NCBI GenBank assembly: GCA_003139795.1
Contig: PLGM01000408.1
Coordinates: 1 to 40,898, forward strand
Source of the DNA: Acidobacteriaceae bacterium
GTDB taxonomy: Bacteria > Acidobacteriota > Terriglobia > Terriglobales > Acidobacteriaceae
Direction: 5' to 3'
DNA length: 40,898 nt
Below are positions 7,878-17,700 of the stretch, one piece after another. A program made the translations under genes and the position numbers. Under the pieces are notes generated by a model, which had not been told where the DNA came from, did no database searches, and saw only the letters and a program-made list of their open reading frames with translations. Every line of letters starts with the position of its first letter. The first letter of the stretch is position 1.

Positions 7878-8954
7878 TTACTGCCGTACCGCCCACGCCA
7901 GCCCATCCGGCCCGGCGACGTCGACGTGCCCAACCATTTCCAGCGTCTTCAGGTCGATGACCGCCACGTAGCCATCGCGCCCGCAGGCCACGTAAGCCCG
8001 CGCCCCGTCCGGCTGCATCTGGATGCCTCCGGAACCGTGCACATTCGCCAGTCGCTTCACTTCCTTGTGCGTTGCGGCGTCCAGAATCACCAGAGCCGAT
8101 CCGGCGGTGATGAGCACCTGCTTCCCGTCCGGCGTGAACTTGAGCCGGTTGGCGCCCTGCACGTTGACCGCCAGCGTCGCCGTCACCTGCTTTGCCGCGA
8201 TATCGATTACGGAGACGGTGCCGTCCCGGGCATTGGCCACCCAGGCCTCTTTGCCATCCGGAGAAACGTCAAACCCCTCCGATCCGCGCCCCACGGGAAT
8301 CACCGTAAGCTGCCAGTCTCCGCCCGGCGGCGTTGGCATTGGCCCCGGCGGCGGACCGCCCGCGCCCGGAGGAGGACCACTACCACCCGGCGGCATCCCC
8401 GGCGGAGGCCCGCCCGCGTGGCCCTCGGTCTTGTTCAGAATCGTCACCGTTGCGGAGCTGACGTTGGTGGTCACAATCCGCTTGCCATCGGGAAAAACAT
8501 AGAGCATGTGGGTTCGGTCCTGGCCGATTCCCATGATCCAGTCGATCTTGCCGCTTGCCGGGTCATAACTGCCGATCGCCTTCGCCGCCTCGGCCGTGAA
8601 CCACACCTTGCCCAGCTCGAAGTCCAGCCCATGCGGGCCGCGCAGCGCGCCCAGATCGATGGACGGCAGCCTCGTTTGCCCCACCAGGTCAATCACCGCC
8701 AGCGTGTGGAAGGCGCCAAATCCATAGTTGGAAACGTAGGCCGTCTTCCCGTCCGCCGAGGCCACCACCTCGTGCGGGTCGTCGCCCACCGGAACCCGCG
8801 CCAAAACGCGCAGATCTGCCGGATCGACAATGGCCAAGGTGTGGTCTTGCTTGGATAGTGCAAGAAGCGCGGCCTTGGGCGTAGTCTGAGCCCCGGCCCA
8901 ACCCGCCAGCAGCACCACGAAAACCACTCGCGCACACCTGAAGCGTCGCCTCAT
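7878..8954 (-). CDS. Secreted YncE/YVTN-type beta-propeller
   Basis: The protein (358 residues from this start) has a signal peptide (VVFVVLLAGWAGAQ) followed by seven-bladed-propeller repeats of the YVTN type. Blade motifs include ASADGKTAYVSNYG, SPDGKEAWVANARDGTVSVID and QPDGARAYVACGRDGYVAVIDL. Such proteins bind ligands or partners in the periplasm, and enzymatic activity is rare. A 34-residue run made almost entirely of Pro and Gly interrupts the propeller at about residues 179-212, between two blades. Two in-frame ATGs are present (8960 and 8954). AAGGG lies only about 2 bases from the first but 8 from the second, so the second is preferred. Confidence 0.75.
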   Translation of the reverse strand: MRRRFRCARVVFVVLLAGWAGAQTTPKAALLALSKQDHTLAIVDPADLRVLARVPVGDDPHEVVASADGKTAYVSNYGFGAFHTLAVIDLVGQTRLPSIDLGALRGPHGLDFELGKVWFTAEAAKAIGSYDPASGKIDWIMGIGQDRTHMLYVFPDGKRIVTTNVSSATVTILNKTEGHAGGPPPGMPPGGSGPPPGAGGPPPGPMPTPPGGDWQLTVIPVGRGSEGFDVSPDGKEAWVANARDGTVSVIDIAAKQVTATLAVNVQGANRLKFTPDGKQVLITAGSALVILDAATHKEVKRLANVHGSGGIQMQPDGARAYVACGRDGYVAVIDLKTLEMVGHVDVAGPDGLAWAVRQ

Positions 8955-8997
8955 GCTCATGCCCTTACCCAGCCGCTGGGTCGCAACGAATCGTTGT

Positions 8998-9528
8998 TTA
9001 AGCGAACGTGTCCTTGTCGCCGGAAGACCGTGTCCCCCGCAGTGCCGGATAGGAACTGCGCAGCGATTCGATGATCGCCTTGGCTGCCGCCAGCAGGCCC
9101 GAAAGCTGCCGCATTGGCCTGCTGGCCGCCTCGGTCACAAACACACCAGCCCGATCGACAGCATCAAGAGCGCTGGAAACCATCGCATCCACCCGGTCGC
9201 TCTGACTATCTACGCGTTCCAGTATCTCTTGGGCCGAGGATTCCACAGCCGCGGCCTGCGCGCGCAACCCGTGCGCCAACGCCGCCAGGTCGTTGACGGT
9301 TTCTTCGACCTTCGGACCAATGCGGCCCAGGCGGGCAAGAAGCTCGCGCGTGTTGTCGACGATAGGCATCACCGAAGAACGCAGGTCCTCGGCTTCCTCT
9401 TTCAGCGATTGGGTTGCCTTGCTGACTCTCCGGTAGATTGCAAACAGAATGATCGTCTGCACCAGCACGGCCAGCCCGGTAACAACGATAAATGCAAGCT
9501 CGATGGCTTCATGATCCAGATTTGGCAT
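8998..9528 (-). CDS. DUF948-like membrane-anchored coiled-coil protein
   Basis: The 176-residue protein has one N-terminal membrane segment (residues 9-31, AIELAFIVVTGLAVLVQTII). A long helical, heptad-rich region follows with repeated Val/Leu/Ala at spacing 3-4 and many Glu/Arg (ELLARLGRIGPKVEETVNDLAALA and onward). This layout matches DUF948-type general-stress or envelope proteins, whose molecular role is unknown. It lies downstream of the YtxH-like gene on the same strand, a combination also seen in Gram-positives, so both may serve envelope stress. The Shine-Dalgarno sequence is weak (GAG about 9 bases before the ATG). Confidence 0.6.
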   Translation of the reverse strand: MPNLDHEAIELAFIVVTGLAVLVQTIILFAIYRRVSKATQSLKEEAEDLRSSVMPIVDNTRELLARLGRIGPKVEETVNDLAALAHGLRAQAAAVESSAQEILERVDSQSDRVDAMVSSALDAVDRAGVFVTEAASRPMRQLSGLLAAAKAIIESLRSSYPALRGTRSSGDKDTFA

Positions 9529-9715
9529 CGGAATGATCTCGCGCAGTTCCTCTGCGGACGTGCAACTACTCTTTCAACGCACCCCAGGCCAAAAGGAAGC
9601 GTTCTGTCCGGAGCTTGCGCATGAGCCGCACTCGACCGCTCGCGCGCTCAACTCCGGAGCCGAAAATCGAATCAAAGCAGGCCGGAATGGAATCCATTCC
9701 GGAAGACAGGTCTGC

Positions 9716-10138
9716 TCAGTGCTCCGGCGGTTCGGCGGTGTTCTGCTGATAAGCCTGGCGTCCCGCCTCAACGGCCGCGGTCACCCGGGTGGTCTGGTCG
9801 GTCACCAAGCTCTTGCCGCGCTCCACGAATTCTTCCCACTGCGCCCGTCCGCGATCCACCACCTCGCGGCTGCGGTCTACCGCATCGCTCACCTGCTCCT
9901 TGCCCTTGTCCACCAGATTGCTGACGTGCTCCTTGCCCTTGTCCACCAGGGCGCTTACCTGTTCGGCGGCCTGCTGGGTGCGATTACGCAGGTATTCCGT
10001 GCCTTCGCGGGCGCCGCTTGCCAGGCCTTCACGGGTCTCACGGCCGCTCTTGGGAGCATACAGAATCCCTACCACCGCGCCCACGCCCAATCCAGCCAAA
10101 AACCATGCCAGGTGATGTATGTTGTTTTCTTCTGTCAT
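9716..10138 (-). CDS. YtxH-domain membrane protein with 11-residue repeats
   Basis: The 140-residue product has a Gly-rich membrane segment (WFLAGLGVGAVVGILYAP) followed by KSGRETREGL, the signature of the YtxH (gas-vesicle-protein-like) family. The remainder is a continuous amphipathic helix built from 11-residue units, seen as ALVDKGKEHVS, NLVDKGKEQVS and DAVDRSREVVD. The first two units are also nearly identical at DNA level, so they arose by recent duplication. The start at 10138 is chosen because AAAGGAG sits 9 bases upstream; an in-frame TTG two codons earlier is too close to that site. YtxH proteins are stress-induced in Bacillus, and the 11-mer repeats resemble LEA or apolipoprotein helices that bind membranes. 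Confidence 0.7.
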   Translation of the reverse strand: MTEENNIHHLAWFLAGLGVGAVVGILYAPKSGRETREGLASGAREGTEYLRNRTQQAAEQVSALVDKGKEHVSNLVDKGKEQVSDAVDRSREVVDRGRAQWEEFVERGKSLVTDQTTRVTAAVEAGRQAYQQNTAEPPEH

Positions 10139-10459
10139 GACCAAACTCTCCTTTTTCGCTCAGCCTTAGGAACGCCTAAGCGTAACAAATTACCCGGTGT
10201 GCCGCAAATGGGAAACCAGTTGCAGGACCGGCTTTGAAGGTCGACGCGCCTGCTCATTCGGAGCAAAACTTCGCGACGGCCTCACGCATTGGACGCAGAC
10301 TCCCCACCCCGGGTTGCAAGCTCTTGCCCTCGAAGCCAGTAGCCTGCTCCTCTTCAACACAATACAGCAAATCCCCGCAGCCTGGCTGTTTGTTTTTTCC
10401 CCCCGGACCATAAAGCAGCAAGGTGGCTTGCGCCATGTCGGGCTAAAGCTCAATAAAGA
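10139..10459. other. Intergenic stretch with a small inverted repeat
   Basis: No gene is recognised. CTTAGG (10165-10170) and CCTAAG (10175-10180) form a 6-bp stem with a 4-base loop about 30 bases upstream of the YtxH-like start. This may be a regulatory site for that gene. No convincing -10/-35 pair was found. Confidence 0.3.
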
Positions 10460-10483
10460 GGCGCGGACCTGAAGGCCCGCGCC
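10460..10483 (-). terminator. Terminator of the TonB-dependent receptor gene
   Basis: On the minus strand, GGCGCGGG pairs with CCGCGCC across a short loop, starting 24 bases after the receptor stop codon. It is followed by TCTTTATT. The strong GC stem with a T-rich tail fits a Rho-independent terminator. Confidence 0.6.
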
Positions 10484-10506
10484 GGAAACGAAGGAAAATC
10501 GCCGCT

Positions 10507-13500
10507 TCAGAACTCGGCCCGCACCGCAACCTGGCCGGTGCGCGCCCCGCCGAAGTCCGATCCGATGGTTCCCGGGACCAGGCCAAAGCTGCTCTGGCTG
10601 AGGTTCATGTTGGGATCGCCCAGGTTGGTGTGGTTCAGCACGTTGGTAAACGTTCCTTCCGCCTTCACCTTTATGCGCTCGGTGATGGAAAACGTCTTGT
10701 TCAACCCGGCCGACAGGTCGATCAGGCCTGGACCCTCGACAGAGCCGATCTGGCTGTTGCCGAAGCGCCCAATCGGCAACGGAACCGGACCTGAGCCACT
10801 GCCGGTGGTGCAGGGGTTGCCCGCCGTCCAGCCTGGGTAGCCGGGGCACGCAAATGCGGCGGGATTGGTCCAGTTAAATCGATTCTTGCCTGCCGGATTG
10901 ACGCTCATCCCGGGAAGCTGATCGGGGTGCTGTGCGCGGTGCCCAGGATCCCAGCCGGCCGCGGTTGAGGTCAGCCCTGAGCCCGTTCCCGAAGGATCAC
11001 CCTGCCCGTTGGGGAAGTACGGCGTTTCGTAGGGACCGGTCTGCGTGGTCAGGATCGATGACAGCCGCCAGCCGCCAGCGATCAGATCGGCCGCGCGTGA
11101 CATTGAGCCGCCCAGCATCTTGCCCCGTCCGATGGGCAGATCGTAAACGACCGTGGTGTTCCAGCGAAGCCGCCGCGTTCCGTACACATTGCCGAAATCG
11201 ATATGACGGTCGAGGATCGAAGTCGAGCGCTCGCCGCCGCCCTCGCCCGCAAATCCATCGCCAGTCAGATTGGAACCGTAAGGCCCCTGGTCGTCCCCCA
11301 GCGCCTTGGCCCAGGTGAACGTCGAGTGGTACTCAAGCCCGTGCTGCAGACGGTGGCTGGCGTCCAACTGCATCGAGTGGTAGCTCTCGTTGGCGCCTGT
11401 GGCGCGTGTGTTGATGCGCCCCCAGTTGGGGAACAGGAGCGCCGAATTGGGCTGATCGTAAGCCGACACCGTCGAAGAGTATGGCAGCGTGTTCTCGTCC
11501 GGCGCCCACACCAGTTGATGCGTCTCGGAACCGATGTAAGAGATGCGCGCCGCGTAGCCCGAGCCAAGGTCGTGATCGATGCTCAGAGACCACTGCTCCG
11601 TGTAGGGATCCTTCCAGTCGGTGCTGTTGGCCGTGCCAAAGTAATCCGTGCCGTAGGCCGGCAACAGTGGGTTGTTGTTGTCGATCTGCGGCCACTGGTA
11701 GCCGATGGCGAAGGTCGCCGGGTTGTAGCTGTTAATGAACTCCTGAGTATTTGCCTGCAGCGTTCCGGTTAGAGAGTAGAAACTGGAGCCCAGCATGTTG
11801 ATGTTGTAAAGGCCCACGCCGCCGCGAATCGCCCACTTGTCGTCGCCGAAGGGACGATAGGCGAAGCCGAAGCGGGGCATGAAGCGCAGGTGCGGAACCT
11901 TCTTCAACCCCGAGGGATAACCGGCCGTCTGGTTGCCCTCCACCTCCATGCAGGGAGCGCCGTTGACGATGGCCGAGTTGGTATTGGTCACGCCGTCCGG
12001 ATCGCACGCATTTGCACTGGCCAGGAAGTACGGCAACAGCAACGACTGCTTGCCTTGGGGATAAATCGCGCGTCCGGCCAGAGGCACACTGGGATCGAAG
12101 TTGCCGATCTGGCCGCTGTTGTCATGGTAGCCGGGATGGTACTCATAACGGACACCATAGCTGAGCGTGAGCTTCGGGCTGGCGCGCCACTCGTCCTGCG
12201 CATAAAAATGGTAATGCGCTGAGAGCCCGTCGTTGTCCTCCTGGATTACGTCGTAGAACGTCGCAATGGGAGTGCCGATCAGGAAGTCGGCAAAATCCAC
12301 GCCCGTGAAGGCGCCCTGGCTCCCGTTTCCATCATTGAAGTAGTAGGTGCCGTAGTTGTCGGCACCGTTGAAGGTCAGTGGCGTGATCGCCTCCAGCGTC
12401 TGCACCTCCCCGCCAAACTTCAGCGTGTGCGTGCCCCTGGTCCAGATCAGCACATCGGTGTAGTCGTCTGTGAGCGACTTGCTCAGGCTCGTCAACCGGT
12501 CCGCATTCAGCGGCTGGATGTTGTTGAAGTCCATCTCCGGAATGCCGTTGTAGAACAGGCTCTGCAGGCCCTGCCAGCCCTGCGCCTGGGTAAATGCCTG
12601 ACCGTTGAAGCTGTTGCTCGATCCCGTGGTGACGTGGGTGAATCCGAAGCCGCCTTCATTGATCACGTTGGGCTTGATTGTCCAGTTCGTATCGATCCTC
12701 AGAACCCGGTTCTGGTTGACGTTCTGCGAGGAGGGAACCAACAGGAGCTTAGGCGAGGTCGAGGGGTAGTCCTTCCAGGTGAACTTGCCCCACAGCAGGA
12801 ACTTCTGGTTCGACCCAAAATACTGATCGCCGCGCACATCGAATTGGTTCGAGTGCCCGCTGTCATCCACATTCTGCTGCCAATTCGGGACGCCGTTGTC
12901 GGTATACGCAGTGGGATCACCAACATTCGGGGCTGGGTAGAACTGCTTGAGAATATTCTGGGTGATCGGGTTCAGCGAACCGGAAGGAATCGAGGTACCC
13001 CAGATGGTGCCGTTGAACGGATCCCTCATCCCCTCGAAACCGCTGGAGGTGTATTTTGAAAAGTCGCCCTGCACCATCAATGTGCTGGGAACGACTTCAA
13101 GGAGCGTGGCCTGCGCCGGATGCCTCCAACCCTCATAGTCGCCGAAAAAGAACGTCTTGTTATGGCCGTTGTAGAGGTGCGGAAAAACCACCGGTCCACC
13201 CAGGCTGCCGCCAAAGGTGTTGCCGGTGACGCTGGGCTTGGTCGTCGTCGTCGGGAACGTGTACGCAATGGCGTCGAACGCAGAGTTCTGGTAGTACCAG
13301 AAGCCAGAACCATGCAGGTTGTTGGTTCCTCCTTTAGTGGTCACTACGATCTGCCCGGGATCGCTGTATTCGGCGTTGGCCAGCACGCCGTCGGCGCGAA
13401 TCTCGGAGATCGCCTCGGTCGAGGGAAAGGAGTCCGCAATGAAGGTTCCGCCAGTTGCATTCTTTAGCGTGATGCCGTCGACAGTTACTTCTGTTTGAAA

Positions 13501-14082
13501 GGGCAGAGCGCCTTGCAGAGAGATTCCGGATGCGTCGTCCTGCACACCCGGCAGCGTACCCAGGATGGCGGCGGCGCTGGTGCCGCTAAAGCTGGCCCGC
13601 GTATTAACGGGAAGGTTGTTGGTATCTTCTGAAGTGAACGTAGCGTTGATGGTTGGCGAGTCGGTCTCGATGGCGCTCACCATGTCGCCGGTCACGTGAA
13701 TTTCCTGTTGCACCGCGCCCACGGCCAGTTTTGCGTCCACGCGGAGTTCCTGGCGGACCTCCAGCGTCACCCCGGAGGCCGCCCACTTCTCAAAGCTCGG
13801 CGCGGAAATCTCCACCGTGTAGTGCCCTTCCTTGACATCCTGAAAGCGGTAATCGCCCACGCCGTCGGTCCTGGTGGTGCGCACTGCGCCTTCGTCTGTG
13901 TTGGTCAGCGTAACGTTTGCGCCAGGAACAACGGCGCCCGCGGCGTCCTTCACGGAGCCTGTGATCGAGCCCTGGGTAGACTGCGCCCGGCCCTGTGTGC
14001 AGGCCAGCACGAGCAGCAGCCCGAGTGCAATTAAAGACCGCCGCAGAGTCAGTTGCCGACAAATATCGATGAGCTTTTGCAT
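10507..14082 (-). CDS. TonB-dependent receptor with N-terminal carboxypeptidase-regulatory domain (Oar-like)
   Basis: The 1191-residue outer-membrane protein has a signal peptide (RRSLIALGLLLVLACTQGRAQ). A CarboxypepD_reg-like Ig domain follows at residues 36-125 (GSITGSVKDAAGAVVPGANVTL, then GDYRFQDVKEGHYTVEI). Next come a plug (ILGTLPGVQDD; EVTVDGITLKNATGG; IVVTTKGGTNNLHGSGFWYYQN) and a long 22-strand-type barrel with many aromatic-rich strands. It ends in Phe (AVRAEF), the usual signal for outer-membrane insertion. The fold and length match the Oar-like receptors that are strongly expanded in Acidobacteriota. No typical TonB box is visible. The substrate is unknown; complex carbohydrates or peptides are common guesses. 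AGGAGA lies about 9 bases before the ATG. It stands alone with its own terminator. Confidence 0.9.
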   Translation of the reverse strand: MQKLIDICRQLTLRRSLIALGLLLVLACTQGRAQSTQGSITGSVKDAAGAVVPGANVTLTNTDEGAVRTTRTDGVGDYRFQDVKEGHYTVEISAPSFEKWAASGVTLEVRQELRVDAKLAVGAVQQEIHVTGDMVSAIETDSPTINATFTSEDTNNLPVNTRASFSGTSAAAILGTLPGVQDDASGISLQGALPFQTEVTVDGITLKNATGGTFIADSFPSTEAISEIRADGVLANAEYSDPGQIVVTTKGGTNNLHGSGFWYYQNSAFDAIAYTFPTTTTKPSVTGNTFGGSLGGPVVFPHLYNGHNKTFFFGDYEGWRHPAQATLLEVVPSTLMVQGDFSKYTSSGFEGMRDPFNGTIWGTSIPSGSLNPITQNILKQFYPAPNVGDPTAYTDNGVPNWQQNVDDSGHSNQFDVRGDQYFGSNQKFLLWGKFTWKDYPSTSPKLLLVPSSQNVNQNRVLRIDTNWTIKPNVINEGGFGFTHVTTGSSNSFNGQAFTQAQGWQGLQSLFYNGIPEMDFNNIQPLNADRLTSLSKSLTDDYTDVLIWTRGTHTLKFGGEVQTLEAITPLTFNGADNYGTYYFNDGNGSQGAFTGVDFADFLIGTPIATFYDVIQEDNDGLSAHYHFYAQDEWRASPKLTLSYGVRYEYHPGYHDNSGQIGNFDPSVPLAGRAIYPQGKQSLLLPYFLASANACDPDGVTNTNSAIVNGAPCMEVEGNQTAGYPSGLKKVPHLRFMPRFGFAYRPFGDDKWAIRGGVGLYNINMLGSSFYSLTGTLQANTQEFINSYNPATFAIGYQWPQIDNNNPLLPAYGTDYFGTANSTDWKDPYTEQWSLSIDHDLGSGYAARISYIGSETHQLVWAPDENTLPYSSTVSAYDQPNSALLFPNWGRINTRATGANESYHSMQLDASHRLQHGLEYHSTFTWAKALGDDQGPYGSNLTGDGFAGEGGGERSTSILDRHIDFGNVYGTRRLRWNTTVVYDLPIGRGKMLGGSMSRAADLIAGGWRLSSILTTQTGPYETPYFPNGQGDPSGTGSGLTSTAAGWDPGHRAQHPDQLPGMSVNPAGKNRFNWTNPAAFACPGYPGWTAGNPCTTGSGSGPVPLPIGRFGNSQIGSVEGPGLIDLSAGLNKTFSITERIKVKAEGTFTNVLNHTNLGDPNMNLSQSSFGLVPGTIGSDFGGARTGQVAVRAEF

Positions 14083-14702
14083 GGATCACTGTCTCCTGGG
14101 ATTTGCTCCATGTGTAAGGTGCGGTTATGGTGCGACCAGATCATGAGAAATGGATTGCGCTGGATTACCCGGCGCGCAGCAAGTCAGGACTACGCGCCGG
14201 CTGATGCCGAAGCGGAGACCGGGGCAAGCGTGCTCCAGGCTGGCCCTCTCCGCGGCGGGCGCCTGGCCGGCTGCTCAAAACCTCTGGGCTGCGGAGACAC
14301 TCCCTGCATCGATCAGCCTCCCTGTCGATCTCAAGTTTTGAGTTTGGCAACGACTCCAGGCTAACGGGGTTGCGTTAAAAGGCAACTCTGATTTGGTTAC
14401 AGATCGGTGAATTCGGCCGATCTGTATGGGGAGACCCGGAGATTTGATGAATACAGTACGAAACTCTCTGGGGATTAGCCCAGCACTTTTTTCAAGAACG
14501 CTGGACGCGGAACCGTTGTGGATTTCTCTGTTCTTATCGCGATTCAACTTACAATTGCGCGCCACAACGCCATTCGCTCCGCACCGCCAGGTACCGAAGC
14601 TGCAGCGGTTCGTCAGGTGCCAGTCTCAGAAACCGCTGGCGCCGAGTGGCTTTTCCTTCTCCGAAGTCCCCTATCCGCGGTGGAATGATCCTTCCAGTTA
14701 AT
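14083..14702. other. Intergenic region without recognised gene
   Basis: This 620-base stretch separates the receptor gene from the FAD/Fe-S oxidoreductase gene, both on the minus strand. Short open frames on both strands match no protein I know. It should hold the receptor promoter, but I see no strong -35/-10 pair. The most notable element is the 10-bp inverted repeat at 14398-14426. Confidence 0.3.
14398..14426. promoter_or_regulatory. Perfect 10-bp inverted repeat
   Basis: TACAGATCGG (14398-14407) and CCGATCTGTA (14417-14426) are exact reverse complements with a 9-base spacer TGAATTCGG. The element lies about 275 bases downstream of the YdiJ-like gene and 316 bases upstream of the receptor gene. 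It could be a regulator operator or an RNA hairpin. There is no T-run on either side, so a terminator is less likely. Confidence 0.5.
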
Positions 14703-17700
14703 TCACTCCCCGCAGCCGGAACTGCGGTCCAGCACCTCCGCAAAGTGCATTCCCTCCCGGTCCGATAGCTGGGCAATCTGTTCGCGGCAACTGAAGCCGT
14801 CGGCCACGATGATCGTCTTCGCGTCGGCGGACCTGACCGCCGGAAGCAGGCCCAGATTGGCGATGGCCTTCGAGACCTCGATCTTGCCTGCCTCGAAGCC
14901 GAACGGTCCGGCCATTCCACAGCAGGTTGATTCGATCAGTTCAACCTTTGCGCCGGCCTTGCGCAGCAGGGCAATCTCGTTTGCCGGTCCGCCGAACACG
15001 GCCTTATGGTGGCAGTGCCCGTGCAGGATCACGTGCGCGCCCTCAAGCCGCCCGGTAACCCACTCCGGAGCCTTTGCGGCCAGCCAGTCGGCCAGCAGCC
15101 AAACCTGCTTGCTCAGCAACTCCGCCCGCTTGTCCTTTGGAAAAAGCTCCGGCAGTTCGTCTTTAAAGACGCTCGCGCAGCTTGGCTCCAGGAAGATGAA
15201 CGGAAGCCCGGCCTCGATCTCCGCCCCCACGCGATCCAGAACCCTGGCCAGGTAGCCGCGCGCGGTGCCCAGCAGGCCGAAGTCATAGAGCGCGCGCCCG
15301 CAGCAGATGTGCCCTTTGGTCGTCTGCACCCGGAAGCCTGCCTGCGTAAGAACGGATTCGGCGGCGGCAAGGGTTTGCGGGTGATAGTAGTTGTTCCAGG
15401 TGTCGGCCCACAGCACCACCGCCTGCCCCCCGCCTGGCCTTGTCTCATTCTGCCCGTTTGCAGCGCGGGGAACGTTGCTGGTCTCAGAGGCCGCAGCTCT
15501 CGCCTTCTTGTAGCTCTTCGCCGCCAGTTGCGGCATTTGCCGCTCCTGCGCCACGCCCACAAGGTGCTTGATGAGCGGGCTGGTGATGGGACCGGTGAGC
15601 ACGGCGTTGGTCAGGGCCGGCGCCAGCGAACCCAGGCGCGCCATCTTGTCGGCAAACCCGAACACGTAGTGATGCAGCGGGTGCAAACGCCCCTTGTAGC
15701 GCTGCGCCAGGTACTCCGATTTGTAGGCCGTCATATCCACCGCCACCGGGCACTCGGTCTTGCAGGCCTTGCAACTCAGGCACAGGTCCAGCGCCTCATG
15801 AACGGCCTCGCTCTGGAAACCCTCTTTGCGCAGCGCTCCGGCCAGCATCTCCCACAGCAGCCGTGCGCGCCCCCGGGTCGAGTGCTGTTCCTGGCCGGTG
15901 GCGCGGTAGCTGGGACACATCACGCCGCCCTCGGCCTTCAGGCAGGCGCTCACGCCCACGCAGCGCGCCGTGGCGCGTTCCAGGGATCCCTGATCGGCCG
16001 CAAAGACGAAGTGTGTTTCCAGTTTGGTCTGCGATTGAACCTCTTTCCGGCCTGGCGCGGGCGGCCCGTGGCGCAGGTTCTCCACCGGATCGTAGACGCG
16101 CACGGCATCGGACAGCTTGCCGGGGTTCATGCGGTTGTCCGGGTCCCAGATGGCCTTGAACTCCTGGAAAGCCTGGATCAGTTCGGGCCCAAACATCTTG
16201 GGCAGCAGCGCCGCGCGGGCCTGCCCGTCGCCATGTTCACCCGAAAGCGACCCGCCCAGCGCCAGAACCAGGTCGGCGGCGCGATCGATGAACTCCCTGA
16301 AGCGCCGCAGACCCTCGATGGAGCGGAAGTCGAAGTTGATGCGCAGGTGAACGCAACCCTGTCCGTAATGGCCGTAAAGCGGGCTGCGGTAGCCGTACTC
16401 GGCCATCAGCGCCGTGAGCTTGCGCAGGTAGGCGCCCAGGTGAACGGGGGGAATGCCGGCGTCGTCCCAGCCCTCCCAACCTTCAGGCTCGCCGGGAACA
16501 AAGACCGTGGCGCCGAGCGCCGACTCGCGGACCTTCCACACGCGTTCCGCGTCTTCGGCGTTGTAAATGCGCGCCCTGGGAGCCTCGGGCCAGCCTTGCG
16601 CGGCATGGACCAGCGCTTCAGCCTTGGCCTGTGCTTCTGTGGCGGTCCACGCGCCCATCTCCACCAGCAGAAAGCCGCCGCCCGGCGGCAGCAGCTTCAC
16701 ATCGTCGACGGCCAGATGCTTGCGCAGCATGAAGTCCACCAGCAGCCCGTCAAAGCCCTCCAAACCGATCGGCCTGAACTCCAGAACCAGCGGCACAACA
16801 TCGGCAGCCAGGAATGGATCGTCAAAGGCGAGCGCCGTCAGCACGCGGTAGGGCGGGCTCGCGGTCAGGTTCAGCGTGGCGGAAACCACCGTCGCGCACG
16901 TCCCCTCCGAGCCCACCAGGGCGCGGGCCAGGTTGAAGCCGTTCTCGTCCAGCAGTTCGTCTAGGTTGTAGCCGGAGACGCGCCGCGGAATGCGCGGAAA
17001 TCTCTGCCGGATCAGGCCTTCGTACCGGCCGCGCAATTGCCACAGGCGCGCATAAATCTCTCCCACCCGGCCGCCGCCTTGGATCAGCGCTTCGATCTCT
17101 GCCAGGCTGGTGCGACCCACGGTCATGCGCGTCCCGTCGTAGAGCACGATGTCCATCTTTTCCACGTTGTCCACCACTTTGCCGCCCAGCAGCCCGTGAA
17201 CGCCGCAACTGTTGTTACCGATCATGCCGCCAAGCGTGCAGCGGCTGTGCGTGGCCGGGTCGGGAGCATAAGTCAGGTGGTAGACCTCGGCGGCTTCGCG
17301 CAGCCGGTCGAGAACGATCCCCGGCTCGACGACAGCCAATTTGGCCTCCGGGTCGATGGACTTCAGGCCCTTCATGTACCGCGAGTAATCGAACACCACC
17401 GCCGCGTTGGCGCATTGGCCGGCAAGGCTGGTGCCCGCGCCACGAGGCAGCACGGCGGCTCCAGTGGCCCGGCAGGCGGCGAGAGCAGCCTCCACGTCCG
17501 CGGCGTCGCGGGGAGTAATCACCCCTACCGGGAGCTGGCGGTAGTTCGACGAATCGGCGGCGTAGAGCGCGCGAGAGCCCAGATCGAACAGGACGTCGCC
17601 GCGGACGGTCGCCTTGAGCCGGGCTTTCAACTCGCGGTGCGCTGCAAACCGCTCATGTTCGAGCGGCGGCTGACTCAACAGGTCGGAAATCGGTGCAATG

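Noticed and set aside
9895-9955. Non-coding tandem repeat
   Set aside because: The 33-bp repeat is in frame and encodes the helical 11-mers of the YtxH-like protein, so it is part of the gene.
15006-16964. 652-codon open frame on the plus strand
   Set aside because: It lies antisense to the YdiJ-like gene, whose FAD and Fe-S motifs are unmistakable. The frame is Arg/His/Gln-rich without domains, a usual shadow in GC-rich DNA.
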